Positions 24,301-32,374 of a stretch of 56,929 nt of DNA are shown piece after piece. The notes beneath the pieces are model-generated. The model saw nothing but the letters and a program-made list of their open reading frames with translations. It ran no database searches and was not told the DNA's origin. A program made the position numbers and the translations under genes. The DNA is from Oscillospiraceae bacterium (lineage in GTDB: Bacteria; Bacillota; Clostridia; Oscillospirales; Ruminococcaceae), in the NCBI GenBank assembly GCA_017541275.1, contig JAFXZM010000025.1:1-56929 (forward strand), given 5' to 3'. Position 1 is the first letter of the stretch, and each line of letters opens with the position of its first letter.

Positions 24301-26793
24301 TTATTCCCGGTTTTTCAGGACTTCCGCAGGCGAAATGCGGTTGATCTTCCGGATCAGAAGCCGGTTGATGACGAAATAAACCGCAATGACTGCCACATAA
24401 ATGGCCGCATACAGATACCACGGAAATGCGAGCTTCATGGAGCACGCAACATTGCAGATAAAGCTCGGATAGATCGCATCCATGGCGGCTTTTGCAAGCG
24501 GTACGGCAATCAGTGCGCCGACCGCAACAATCAGCAGATTGCCGTTGAGATACAGCGACCGGATCTCCCGCGGACGGTAGCCGAATATCTTAATCAGCGA
24601 AATACCCATTGCGCTGCGGTCGATCATCACACCCATCATCAGATACATGACAACGCAGAAAATCACCGTGCCTGCTGAGAGCATCGTCACAACAAGCGAG
24701 AACATCAGATCAACAAATACACTCGCGCTTTGTTCGATATCCGCCTTCGACGTCACAGAATAAAGCCTGCCCTCGTCAATATCAAGCACGCAGTCAGAAT
24801 AGACCGCATTGAAATAATCCGCATCCTGACCGAACAGCTCGCGCATACTGTCAATATCCATGAAGATCGTGAAGCCGACAGAATAATCACTGATTCCGGT
24901 TACGGTAAAGCTGTAATCCGCATCGGCAGCAGCATCGTGAAAGATCACGCGGTCGCCGGTTTTGTAACCGTACCGCTCCACCAGAGAGGAATTGATAACC
25001 GCCTTATTTTTGCCCTTTTCCGGCTTTGCATCGAAGTATTTGTTGTCGCCGTCAATGCCGATGACCGTCACATCCAGCGTGTAGCCCATGCAGTCCGTAC
25101 TGAGCGTTTCGATATAGGCTGCCTCGCCGTTTTCGGGAACAGTTTTCTCCGGGTATTTGTAGAGATACTGATACGCATATTTCGTATCTGCGATCGTATC
25201 ATCATTTACCGCCTTGCACATCACATAGCAGTCCAGTCCCAGAATCACGACCATGACGGAGACCAGCATGCCAAGCACTGTTGCGATTGCCGAGCGGGAT
25301 TCGCGGACAAGCTGACGGATTGCAAACAGCAGGGGAAAGCGTTTCGTTTTCAGAGAAAACTGTCTGTAGCTGCCCGCAGACTGCTCGTTTTTCATCAGGG
25401 AAAGAGCGGTGCGCGAGAGCTTTTTGTTGATGACAACGGCGTTCACCAGCGCAGAAATCAGCGGCGGAATGACAAGCGCATAAATGACCAGATACGCCGG
25501 AAAGATCACGTCAAAAACCGGCAGCGAGAAGTACGCATAGGAATCCTGCGCCTGCGATTGCACGCCGAATCCGAAGCCGAGTGCCGCGCCGGCCAGTGCT
25601 GCGAAAAAAGCAACCAAAGTCGGCATGGTGATGTAATGCAGCATGAGATTTTTCTTCTTCACGCCGAGTGCATAGAGCGCACCGATAACGCTTTGCTCCT
25701 GCTCAATCTGATGCACGACAAACACCGAAAGCACATACGCAAACAGCGCAAGAATGATGATTCCGGCGACCAGTCCGGCGTTTTTGTCCATGATGACATC
25801 ACCGGCCGCGGCCGCAATGCGGATGTTGTCCTCTGCGGTGACGAAGGAGGTCAGATTCTCGATTTCAAGATCAAACACCTCGTCCAGCAGTTCTCCGGTC
25901 TGATTCTGCAATTCGCCGATTCCGTCCGCCAGTTTCTCCGCACTGTCTGCTGCATCCCTGATGTTTTCATCGAATCTGCTGTATTTCTGCAAGCCGTCGG
26001 CAAGCGCATCCGCGCCGTCATGCAGGTCGATGATGCCGGCTTCGATGTCGCGGCGCTCCTGCAAATAATCGTCAACCGTTTCGCGGAAATACTTGTTTTC
26101 GATCTGCTCCGGCTCGATTTTGATTTTCCTGATCTGTTCCTTCAGCTCGTCATTTGTTGTATTGCCGAGCCGGTAGGCATAGGTGTATTCTTCGGCATTT
26201 TGATCGCCGTTTTCTTTGATTGCATCATACTGTGAACCGGTCACAAACAGCAGTCCGAATGCATTTTTGTCAACAGCGGTATCGCTGAATTTTGCAATGC
26301 ACATATCGTAGTCCGGTACAGAGCCGATGCCCGTGATTCTGAATTCCGTGCCGCCCGCTTTGACCGTATCACCGATGTGCAGATGATGCGCTTCGGCATA
26401 TCCTTTTTCAATGACGGCTTCACCGTTTTGTTCTGCGATTGTACCTTCGTCAAGCTGAATCAGGTCAATTTTGTTACGGTTCCGGAATAGCCGCAATGTC
26501 GTATTTTCGTCCGTTTTGAGGTCAAATGAAAACATCGGTTCAATCGTAGTTCCGTCTTCTGTCAGACCGTTCAGATCATCATCGCTGAGCGGCAGAAACA
26601 CCGTAAACTGTCCGTCCTCGACCATATTGACCGACTTTTTGTTTTCGGTTCCCTGAATAATCATTTCGGACGAACCGACGATTGAAATGGCCAGATATAT
26701 TCCCATGACAAACAGCAGAAACAATGCCAGATACCGCCCGAAATTTGCCCGCAGATCGCGCAGGAGCCGTTTTCTGAGTACCTTGTTCATCAC
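24301..26793 (-). CDS. ABC exporter permease with FtsX domains (TetR-controlled operon)
   Basis: An 830-residue membrane protein starting MMNKVLRKRLLRDLRANFGRY. One N-terminal membrane segment is followed by a soluble extracellular part that includes a likely coiled-coil (about 205-305, with ADGLQKYSRFDENIRDAADS), a first FtsX core (about 335-460, VIGALYALGVKKKN), a further segment (about 505-525), a second soluble part, and the last FtsX core (about 695-820, MGISLIKIFGYRPREI). It overlaps the ATPase gene by 4 bp (ATGA), so the two are coupled. It is distinct from the permease at 19.6 kb. Cargo unknown; the TetR gene upstream suggests a drug- or peptide-responsive exporter. Confidence 0.88.
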   Translation of the reverse strand: MMNKVLRKRLLRDLRANFGRYLALFLLFVMGIYLAISIVGSSEMIIQGTENKKSVNMVEDGQFTVFLPLSDDDLNGLTEDGTTIEPMFSFDLKTDENTTLRLFRNRNKIDLIQLDEGTIAEQNGEAVIEKGYAEAHHLHIGDTVKAGGTEFRITGIGSVPDYDMCIAKFSDTAVDKNAFGLLFVTGSQYDAIKENGDQNAEEYTYAYRLGNTTNDELKEQIRKIKIEPEQIENKYFRETVDDYLQERRDIEAGIIDLHDGADALADGLQKYSRFDENIRDAADSAEKLADGIGELQNQTGELLDEVFDLEIENLTSFVTAEDNIRIAAAAGDVIMDKNAGLVAGIIILALFAYVLSVFVVHQIEQEQSVIGALYALGVKKKNLMLHYITMPTLVAFFAALAGAALGFGFGVQSQAQDSYAYFSLPVFDVIFPAYLVIYALVIPPLISALVNAVVINKKLSRTALSLMKNEQSAGSYRQFSLKTKRFPLLFAIRQLVRESRSAIATVLGMLVSVMVVILGLDCYVMCKAVNDDTIADTKYAYQYLYKYPEKTVPENGEAAYIETLSTDCMGYTLDVTVIGIDGDNKYFDAKPEKGKNKAVINSSLVERYGYKTGDRVIFHDAAADADYSFTVTGISDYSVGFTIFMDIDSMRELFGQDADYFNAVYSDCVLDIDEGRLYSVTSKADIEQSASVFVDLMFSLVVTMLSAGTVIFCVVMYLMMGVMIDRSAMGISLIKIFGYRPREIRSLYLNGNLLIVAVGALIAVPLAKAAMDAIYPSFICNVACSMKLAFPWYLYAAIYVAVIAVYFVINRLLIRKINRISPAEVLKNRE

Positions 26794-27491
26794 AGATCCT
26801 CCAGTTCGGCGGCGGGCGTTCTGGTCTCGTTCATGTACTCCTTTTTCACCAGTCCGTCCTTGATGATGATGACCTTATGCACCATGTTTTTGATCGAATT
26901 GTTATGCGTGACGATCAGCATGGTCGTGCCGTATTTCGCGTTGATTTCTTCGAGCAGTACGAGAATGTCGCGGCTTGTTTTGGAGTCCAGCGCGCCGGTC
27001 GGTTCATCGCAGAGCAGCAGCTTCGGATTCTTGATGAGCGCCCGTGCGATCGCCGTTCTTTGCTGCTGACCGCCGGAGAGCTGCGCCGGAAACTTGTTCT
27101 GATGCTCCGTCAGACCGAGCGTTTCAAGCAGTTCGTCCATGTCAAGCGGCTTTTCTGCAATATGCTGGCAGATCTGGATATTTTCGCGCACCGTCAGATT
27201 CGGCACGAGATTGTAGAACTGAAAAATGAAGCCGAGATTATCGCGGCGGTAATCCGAGAGCTGTGCCGGCTTCAACCCGAAGATTTCCTTTCCGTCTACC
27301 GTGATCGAGCCGGAATCCATGGTATCCAGTCCGCCGATGCAGTTGAGCAGCGTGGATTTTCCGGAACCGCTTGTGCCCTGAATCACACACATCTGTCCGC
27401 ACTCCAGCCCCGTGCTGATGCCCTTCAGCACCTGCACATAGCTTGTGTCCTTGCCGTAGCTTTTCTTGACATCCTTCACCTGTAAATACAT
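26790..27491 (-). CDS. ABC transporter ATP-binding protein
   Basis: A 233-residue MacB/LolD-type ATPase with Walker A (GTSGSGKST), signature (LSGGQQQRTA), Walker B (LLLCDEPTGALD) and switch region (IVTHNN). AAGGAGGG precedes the ATG. It pairs with the 830-residue permease. The 64-bp gap to the tetR stop contains two inverted repeats that could be regulatory. Confidence 0.94.
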   Translation of the reverse strand: MYLQVKDVKKSYGKDTSYVQVLKGISTGLECGQMCVIQGTSGSGKSTLLNCIGGLDTMDSGSITVDGKEIFGLKPAQLSDYRRDNLGFIFQFYNLVPNLTVRENIQICQHIAEKPLDMDELLETLGLTEHQNKFPAQLSGGQQQRTAIARALIKNPKLLLCDEPTGALDSKTSRDILVLLEEINAKYGTTMLIVTHNNSIKNMVHKVIIIKDGLVKKEYMNETRTPAAELEDL

Positions 27492-27505
27492 AATGCCCTC
27501 CTTGC

Positions 27506-27557
27506 GTTAGTTATGACTAACTTGTGGATACAGAAAGAAGATTCAGAATCTTCTTTC
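27506..27557. promoter_or_regulatory. Two palindromes between tetR and the ABC genes
   Basis: The first (27506-27521) has 6-bp arms GTTAGT/ACTAAC around TATG. The second (27533-27557) is a perfect 25-bp palindrome with 12-bp arms and a single central base, and it overlaps the tetR stop codon. No T-run follows, so an operator or mRNA processing hairpin is more likely than a terminator. Confidence 0.45.
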
Positions 27558-28173
27558 AATTATCATCCTCCAAAATATGTGCGAGCCAGCCTTCCACCAG
27601 CATATCCATGACCGGCTTGATCTTTTTGAGCGCTTTCTGCGGGTCAGCTTCATGCGTTACCAGATGCACATAGGCATTGATCTCAACATGAGACAGCCAA
27701 TGCAGCATATATCTGTTGACGCGCTTGCCCGGAAATGCGGCAGCATATTTTTCCGCAAGCGCGAGATTGTGCTGCTCGATCATTTCAATGAAGCGGTCGA
27801 TGATGCCCTCATAGCTCGAACCTGCTGACTTTTCCAGCAGAATCAGCAATGCATCGCGGTCGGCATAGAGCATGGAGATCATTGCTTCCGCAAAGTCATC
27901 ATGATCGCCGGTATGATGCTGAAAATGCGCAATGTCCGTTGCCATATCATCCGAAAAATGCTGTTGAATCGTGTGCATGATTCTTTGCAGCGGTTCATCT
28001 ACGACCGCACCGAACAGCCCGTTCTTATCCTTGCAGAAGAAATAAACGGCACCGGTCGTCATGCCTGCTGACGCACTGATCGACCGCAGGGACGCCTTGG
28101 CAAATCCCTTTTCCTGAAACTCCTTTTTCGCGCAGGCAATCAGCTTTTCCCGCGCTTCATATTCCTTTTCCAT
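27556..28173 (-). CDS. TetR-family repressor
   Basis: A 205-residue regulator. The N-terminal helix-turn-helix is clear (LIACAKKEFQEKGFAKASLR, then ISASAGMTTGAVYFFCKDKNGLF), followed by a helical ligand-binding domain. The start at 28173 follows GGAGGTGA; a longer frame upstream crosses the promoter. A 28-bp perfect palindrome overlaps its own -10 box, indicating autorepression. The downstream ABC exporter genes, same strand, are the probable targets. The inducer is unknown. Confidence 0.93.
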   Translation of the reverse strand: MEKEYEAREKLIACAKKEFQEKGFAKASLRSISASAGMTTGAVYFFCKDKNGLFGAVVDEPLQRIMHTIQQHFSDDMATDIAHFQHHTGDHDDFAEAMISMLYADRDALLILLEKSAGSSYEGIIDRFIEMIEQHNLALAEKYAAAFPGKRVNRYMLHWLSHVEINAYVHLVTHEADPQKALKKIKPVMDMLVEGWLAHILEDDN

Positions 28174-28188
28174 GATGTCACCTCCGTT

Positions 28189-28216
28189 CATAACAGTGTT
28201 ACCTAACACTGTTATG
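28189..28216. promoter_or_regulatory. TetR operator: 28-bp perfect palindrome
   Basis: Arms of 13 bp (28189-28201 and 28204-28216) around a 2-bp centre. Each arm itself contains the near-symmetric TAACASTGTTA. It touches the -10 box of the tetR promoter. Confidence 0.8.
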
Positions 28217-28242
28217 ATAACGCAAAAAGAGACCGCTGTCAA
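28214..28242 (-). promoter_or_regulatory. Promoter of tetR-ABC operon
   Basis: On the minus strand TTGACA (28242-28237) and TATCAT (28219-28214) with a 17-bp spacer; the -10 box overlaps the palindromic operator. Confidence 0.85.
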
Positions 28243-28326
28243 CGGTCGGGGCTGAAATTCGTCATAAAGTATATAATGCGGCTGCAATTGTGAAAAATAA
28301 CTGTTATCCGGTCTGCCGTGCTGAAT

Positions 28327-28516
28327 GCCGGCAGTGCCGGGCCCGGTTTTGCTCTCATGAAGCATAACTGTTAATTACTTTCTCCTGCTCCCATTGCACT
28401 TTTTCGCATAATATGCTATAAGCCGGCAGTGCCGGCCTCCGGTTTTGCTCCCATGAAGCGTAACCGGTAATTATAATCTCCTGCTCCCATTGCACTTTTT
28501 CGCATAATATGCTATA
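28327..28516 (+). repeat. Tandem 94/95-bp duplication carrying a promoter
   Basis: Unit 1 (28327-28420) and unit 2 (28422-28516) align along their whole length with a few substitutions and one indel. Their last 43 bp are identical and contain TTGCAC and the -10 region. Only unit 2 continues into TATAAT; in unit 1 the box reads TATAAG. Confidence 0.9.
28394..28422 (+). promoter_or_regulatory. Upstream copy of the duplicated promoter
   Basis: TTGCAC (28394-28399), 17-bp spacer and TATAAG (28417-28422). The altered last base of the -10 box should make it weaker than the downstream copy. Confidence 0.6.
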
Positions 28517-28518
28517 AT
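28490..28518 (+). promoter_or_regulatory. Promoter of the two-component operon
   Basis: TTGCAC (28490-28495), 17-bp spacer and TATAAT (28513-28518), 26 bp before the response-regulator ATG. A nearly identical promoter stands in front of the XRE membrane gene at 39.7 kb. Confidence 0.85.
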
Positions 28519-28543
28519 AATAGGGCAGAGGCAGGTGTGTGTT

Positions 28544-29224
28544 ATGACTGATATTCTGATGATTGAGGATGACCCGGAGCTCGGCGGGCTGGTGCGCGAT
28601 TTTCTTCTCCGCGCCGGTTTTTCCGTTTTGCTCTGTCCGGATGCGGAATCCGGGCTTTCGGCGCTGCGCACGGAGCCGTTCCGGCTGGTGCTGCTGGATG
28701 TAATGCTGCCGGGTATGGACGGCTGTGAGGCATGTGCAGTGCTCCGGACAACGCAGGAGATTCCCGTGCTGATGATGAGCGCCCGCAGCGATGACGAAAG
28801 CAAGCTGCTCGGCTATGAGACCGGCGCTGACGATTACATCGGAAAGCCGTTTTCCGTGCCGGTGCTGATTGCCAAGATCAAGGCGCTGCTCAGACGGAGC
28901 GGCGGTTCCGGGACAGCAGCCGTTCTCACCGGCTGCGGCATTACAGTCAATCCTGCTTCCAGACAGGTCACAAAAAACGGAATCCCGCTGCGGCTCAATG
29001 CCAAGGAATTTGAGCTTCTCCGCGTGCTGATGTCGCACCCCGGCGAAGCGCTCAGCAAGGACATGCTGTTTGATTCGGTCTGGGGTGCGGATTGCTTTAC
29101 CGAGCCCGGCACGGTCAGTGTACACATTCGCTGGCTGCGCGAAAAGCTGGAGGATGATCCCAACCAGCCGCAGATCATTCGCACTGTCTGGAAGGCCGGC
29201 TATTGCTTCGGAGGCGGAAAATGA
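28544..29224 (+). CDS. OmpR/PhoB-family response regulator
   Basis: A 226-residue two-domain regulator. The receiver domain (1-115) has the acidic pocket IEDDPE, the phospho-acceptor Asp52 in LLDVMLPG, MMSARS with the conserved Thr/Ser position, and the lysine in GKPFSVP. The C-terminal winged helix (about 130-225) has LNAKEFELLRVLMSHPGEAL and VSVHIRWLREKLEDDP. Start at 28544 is preceded by AGGTG. It overlaps the kinase gene by ATGA and is its partner. Confidence 0.96.
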   Translation: MTDILMIEDDPELGGLVRDFLLRAGFSVLLCPDAESGLSALRTEPFRLVLLDVMLPGMDGCEACAVLRTTQEIPVLMMSARSDDESKLLGYETGADDYIGKPFSVPVLIAKIKALLRRSGGSGTAAVLTGCGITVNPASRQVTKNGIPLRLNAKEFELLRVLMSHPGEALSKDMLFDSVWGADCFTEPGTVSVHIRWLREKLEDDPNQPQIIRTVWKAGYCFGGGK

Positions 29225-30528
29225 AGCCGCTGCTGCGCTTTCTGGGCGCTGCTGCCGTTGTGTTCGCAGCGCTGCTGATCGGCTTCTGCGCGGCCTTTTC
29301 TCACACGGTCAAAAAACGCGAACGTGCATTCCGCATATCGGTCAACCGCATCAACAGCGAGCTGAATGCTGCCGCCGCAGAGGGGCATGACCCGCAGAAG
29401 GTCATTCTCGAACGGCAGGCTGACTGGTCGGCGCGCTTCGGTGCAGATCTGCCGCAGCCGCCGGAATACCTCCCGGCACACAGTAGCACTGCTCCGTTTT
29501 TTTCGGATTCGGGAACAGACACCGTTGTCTGCACCGTGCAGGATGCGTCGGGGACGCTGCTCGGCTTTACGGTTTACCGCGTCCCGCATGACACTGCATC
29601 TGCGGTGAAACGGCTGATCTGCGGCGTGTTGATTTTCTGCTGGGCTGCGGTCTGCGGGGCAGCGCTGTACATTCATTTCCGTATTCTCGCGCCGTTCCGG
29701 CGGCTCTCGGAATATCCTGTCCGCATTGCGAGGCTGCGCACGGCCGAAAAGCTCCCCGAAACGGAGAACCGCTTTTTCGGCAAATACATCTGGGGCATGA
29801 ATATGCTGAATGATGTGATGAAGGCGGACAGCAGGCAGATCGCGCAGATGGAATCACAGCGGCAGACAATGCTTGCTGCAATCGCGCACGGCGTCAAGAC
29901 ACCGATCACGAATATCCGGCTTTATGCAGAGGCGATCGGCACGGGACTTTACGACCGGAACGGCCCGGATATCCGCGAAATTGCCGGAAAAATTGCCGGG
30001 AATGCCGATAAAATCGAGGCGCTCACCGCGGAAATGATCGGAACAGCCGCAGCAGCCGTCAGTGCATATCAGCCGGAGATTGAGCCGTTTTATCTGCGTG
30101 AGCTGGCCGACCTTGTCAAACAGGAATTTGCAGCGCAGATGCAGTTCAGCCGTGTGCCGTTTTCGGTCACATGCACCGCGAACCCGATCGTTCACAGCGA
30201 CAAATTCGGTCTGTTCCGCATCATTTCGCAGCTCATCGGCAATGCGCTGAAATACGGTGACGGCAGCGGCATTTCTGCTGCGATGATGCGGCAGGACGAC
30301 GGCTTCTGCATCACCGTGCGCAACCGCGGCCCGCTGCTTCCCGAAAGCGAGCTGCCGTTTGTGTTCGGGAGCTTCTGGCGCGGCTCCAACGCAGCAGAAA
30401 CCGAAGGCAGCGGAATCGGGCTGTATGTTTCGCAGAAGATTGCTGCGGCGCTTGGCGGCCGGGTTTTTGCACGGAGACTGCCGGAATCCGGCGAAATGGA
30501 ATTTTCTGTGGTTTTTGATACAATGTAA
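29221..30528 (+). CDS. Sensor histidine kinase
   Basis: A 435-residue membrane kinase. Two membrane segments (about 5-25 and 128-150) frame an extracellular sensor part of roughly 100 residues without a recognised fold. The phospho-acceptor is His223 in AIAHGVKTPIT, and the ATP-binding domain shows IGNALKYGDG, NRGPLLP and EGSGIGLYVSQKIA. The gene starts inside the stop of the response regulator (ATGA overlap), so both are translated together from the duplicated promoter. The signal is unknown. Confidence 0.94.
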   Translation: MKPLLRFLGAAAVVFAALLIGFCAAFSHTVKKRERAFRISVNRINSELNAAAAEGHDPQKVILERQADWSARFGADLPQPPEYLPAHSSTAPFFSDSGTDTVVCTVQDASGTLLGFTVYRVPHDTASAVKRLICGVLIFCWAAVCGAALYIHFRILAPFRRLSEYPVRIARLRTAEKLPETENRFFGKYIWGMNMLNDVMKADSRQIAQMESQRQTMLAAIAHGVKTPITNIRLYAEAIGTGLYDRNGPDIREIAGKIAGNADKIEALTAEMIGTAAAAVSAYQPEIEPFYLRELADLVKQEFAAQMQFSRVPFSVTCTANPIVHSDKFGLFRIISQLIGNALKYGDGSGISAAMMRQDDGFCITVRNRGPLLPESELPFVFGSFWRGSNAAETEGSGIGLYVSQKIAAALGGRVFARRLPESGEMEFSVVFDTM

Positions 30529-30626
30529 CGTGCGGCACAGGCTGCGCGTGAATATGCAAATTGCAAATGATAATTACCGGAAAGCACGATTCCGATATGA
30601 TGACAGACGGAAGGAGCGTGGGGAGC

Positions 30627-31616
30627 ATGACCACGAAGGAACGGGTGCTGGCCCTGCTGGAGGCGCACAGAGGCGAGCATTTCTCCGGGGCACAGCTAGC
30701 CGCGTCTTTGGGTGTCTCGCGGAATGCAGTCTGGAAGGCGGTCACGGAGCTGCGTGCGGCGGGCTGCCGCATTGATGCGGCCACAAACAGAGGCTATTGC
30801 TATGCCGCAGAGAATGATCTGCTGTCGGTGCAGGGAATCCTGCCGCTGCTGAGTGAGACTGCCCGTCCGCTTGCGGCGCATTTGCAGGTGTTTCCGGAGC
30901 TGGCCTCGACCAATCAGACCGCAAAGGAGCTCGCGCTCGCGGGCGCCGCGCACGGAACAGCGGTCATCGCAGAGCGGCAGACGCAGGGAAGGGGACGCTA
31001 TATGCGCAGCTTCTGCTCACCGCCGGGCGGGCTGTATATCAGCATGATACTGCACCCGGACAGGCTGAATTTTGCACATATCACAACCGTTACGGCACTG
31101 GCCGGCGCGGCTGTTTGTGAGGCAGTCGAGGCAGTTTCGGGTAAAAAGCCCGGTATCAAATGGGTCAATGATGTGTTTCTGGACGGCAAAAAAATCTGCG
31201 GTATTCTGACAGAGGCCGTCACGGATATTGAAAGCGGCACGCTCGGCTGGCTCGTGCTCGGCATCGGCATCAACGTCACGACGCGCACGGAAGATTTCCC
31301 GCCGGATCTGCGGGAGATTGCCGGTTCTGTGTTCGGAGAAGATGTCCCCGGCAGCCGGAACCGCCTTGCCGCAGAGCTGCTCAACCGCATACCGGGCTGT
31401 GTGCCGGCGCCGGCGGAGGCAGAGGTCATCGGGCGCTACCGCAGCCGGCTGATGATGCTCGGCAGGCAGGTCACGGTGGTGCAGAGCGACGGAACAGAAT
31501 ACTCCGCAGCAGCGCTGGATATTGACGAAGCCGGACACCTGATTGTCGAAACCGCAGCGGGAGAGCGCCGGGTTTTGTCCTCCGGCGAAATCCGCATCCG
31601 GATGCAGGAATCATGA
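30627..31616 (+). CDS. birA: Bifunctional biotin ligase/repressor BirA
   Basis: A 329-residue protein joining biotin to carboxylase carrier domains and repressing biotin genes. Residues 1-65 are a winged helix (GAQLAASLGVSRNAVWKAV). The ligase domain has the biotinyl-AMP loop GRGRYMRSFCSPPGG, the KWVNDVFLDGKKICGIL motif and the GIGINV segment; an SH3-like domain ends the protein. Start at 30627 follows GGGGAG. A matching BirA operator lies 10 bp after the stop, in front of bioY. Confidence 0.96.
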   Translation: MTTKERVLALLEAHRGEHFSGAQLAASLGVSRNAVWKAVTELRAAGCRIDAATNRGYCYAAENDLLSVQGILPLLSETARPLAAHLQVFPELASTNQTAKELALAGAAHGTAVIAERQTQGRGRYMRSFCSPPGGLYISMILHPDRLNFAHITTVTALAGAAVCEAVEAVSGKKPGIKWVNDVFLDGKKICGILTEAVTDIESGTLGWLVLGIGINVTTRTEDFPPDLREIAGSVFGEDVPGSRNRLAAELLNRIPGCVPAPAEAEVIGRYRSRLMMLGRQVTVVQSDGTEYSAAALDIDEAGHLIVETAAGERRVLSSGEIRIRMQES

Positions 31617-31625
31617 ATCAGGCTG

Positions 31626-31659
31626 ATTGTCACCCTTATAATAAAATGAGGTTGACAAT
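31626..31659. promoter_or_regulatory. BirA operator in front of bioY
   Basis: ATTGTCACCC (31626-31635) and GGTTGACAAT (31650-31659) form an inverted repeat with one mismatch and a 14-bp spacer, the layout known for BirA sites. It overlaps the -35 box of the bioY promoter. Confidence 0.88.
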
Positions 31660-31680
31660 TCATCTGCTCTGTGCTATAAT
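31652..31680 (+). promoter_or_regulatory. Consensus promoter of bioY
   Basis: TTGACA (31652-31657), 17-bp spacer and TATAAT (31675-31680). The right arm of the BirA operator covers the -35 box. Confidence 0.92.
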
Positions 31681-31741
31681 AAACTCATAAAAAACAGCCT
31701 GCGTCCGCAGCTCTGCGGCGGCAGGCGGACGGAGGTTACCT

Positions 31742-32305
31742 ATGGCACAGAACACACACTCTATGGCACGCACGCTTGATCTTGCGTATATCGCTGCCGG
31801 TACGGCGCTGCTCGCGGTCTGCTCGTGGATCTGCATTCCGATGACGGTGCAGTTTACCATGCAGACCTTTGCGGTATTCTTTCTGCTGATGCTGCTTGGC
31901 GGAAAGCGCGGAACAGCGTCGATTCTGGTTTATATACTGCTGGGCGCGGCAGGCGTGCCGGTCTTTTCAAAATTCACAGGCGGTCTGGGCGTTCTGTTCG
32001 ACAAGACCGGCGGATATATTCTCGGATTTATGTTCACCGGCCTGATATACTGGGCAGCGGAGCGGCTGTCCGGCGGAAGGCTTTGGGTGAAGATCGCGGC
32101 GCTGACGGCAGGGCTTGCGGTCTGTTATGCCTTCGGAACGGCATGGTTTATGGTCGTGTACACGAAGGCGCACGGCACGACCGCGCTGAATGTGGTGCTT
32201 GGCTGGTGCGTGTATCCGTTTATTCTGCCCGATCTCGGAAAGCTGGTGCTGGCGGTGCTGCTGGCACGCCGGGTATCGCCGTACCTGAAGACGGGAAAGG
32301 AATAA
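31742..32305 (+). CDS. bioY: Biotin transporter substrate-binding subunit BioY
   Basis: A 187-residue integral membrane S-component of ECF transporters, importing biotin. About six membrane segments are seen, starting with LAYIAAGTALLAVCSWICIP; QFTMQTFAVFFLLMLLGGKRG and GAAGVPVFSKFTGGLGVLFDKTGGYILGF match the BioY family (the second motif spans residues near 65-95). No ECF ATPase or T-subunit is in the window, so it must share a general ECF module or work alone. GGAGG precedes the start. It is under BirA control, so biotin shortage should raise its expression. Confidence 0.95.
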   Translation: MAQNTHSMARTLDLAYIAAGTALLAVCSWICIPMTVQFTMQTFAVFFLLMLLGGKRGTASILVYILLGAAGVPVFSKFTGGLGVLFDKTGGYILGFMFTGLIYWAAERLSGGRLWVKIAALTAGLAVCYAFGTAWFMVVYTKAHGTTALNVVLGWCVYPFILPDLGKLVLAVLLARRVSPYLKTGKE

Positions 32306-32374
32306 TTCTCCTGCCGGATCAATGTGAAGTCTCTCGCGCAGCCGCGGCAAAAAAGCAATGAAAGGGGCATGTAT

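Larger units (their letters stand above)
28243..28543. other. Non-coding gap between divergent tetR and response-regulator promoters
   Basis: The first part (28243-28326) holds nothing I recognise. The rest is a tandem duplication that carries two promoter copies. No credible gene was seen on either strand; an antisense open frame over the duplication repeats itself and is a shadow. Confidence 0.6.

Noticed and set aside
28355-29125. Minus-strand open frame over the duplicated promoter and response regulator
   Set aside because: It runs antisense to a clear response regulator and its repeat only mirrors the tandem promoter duplication.
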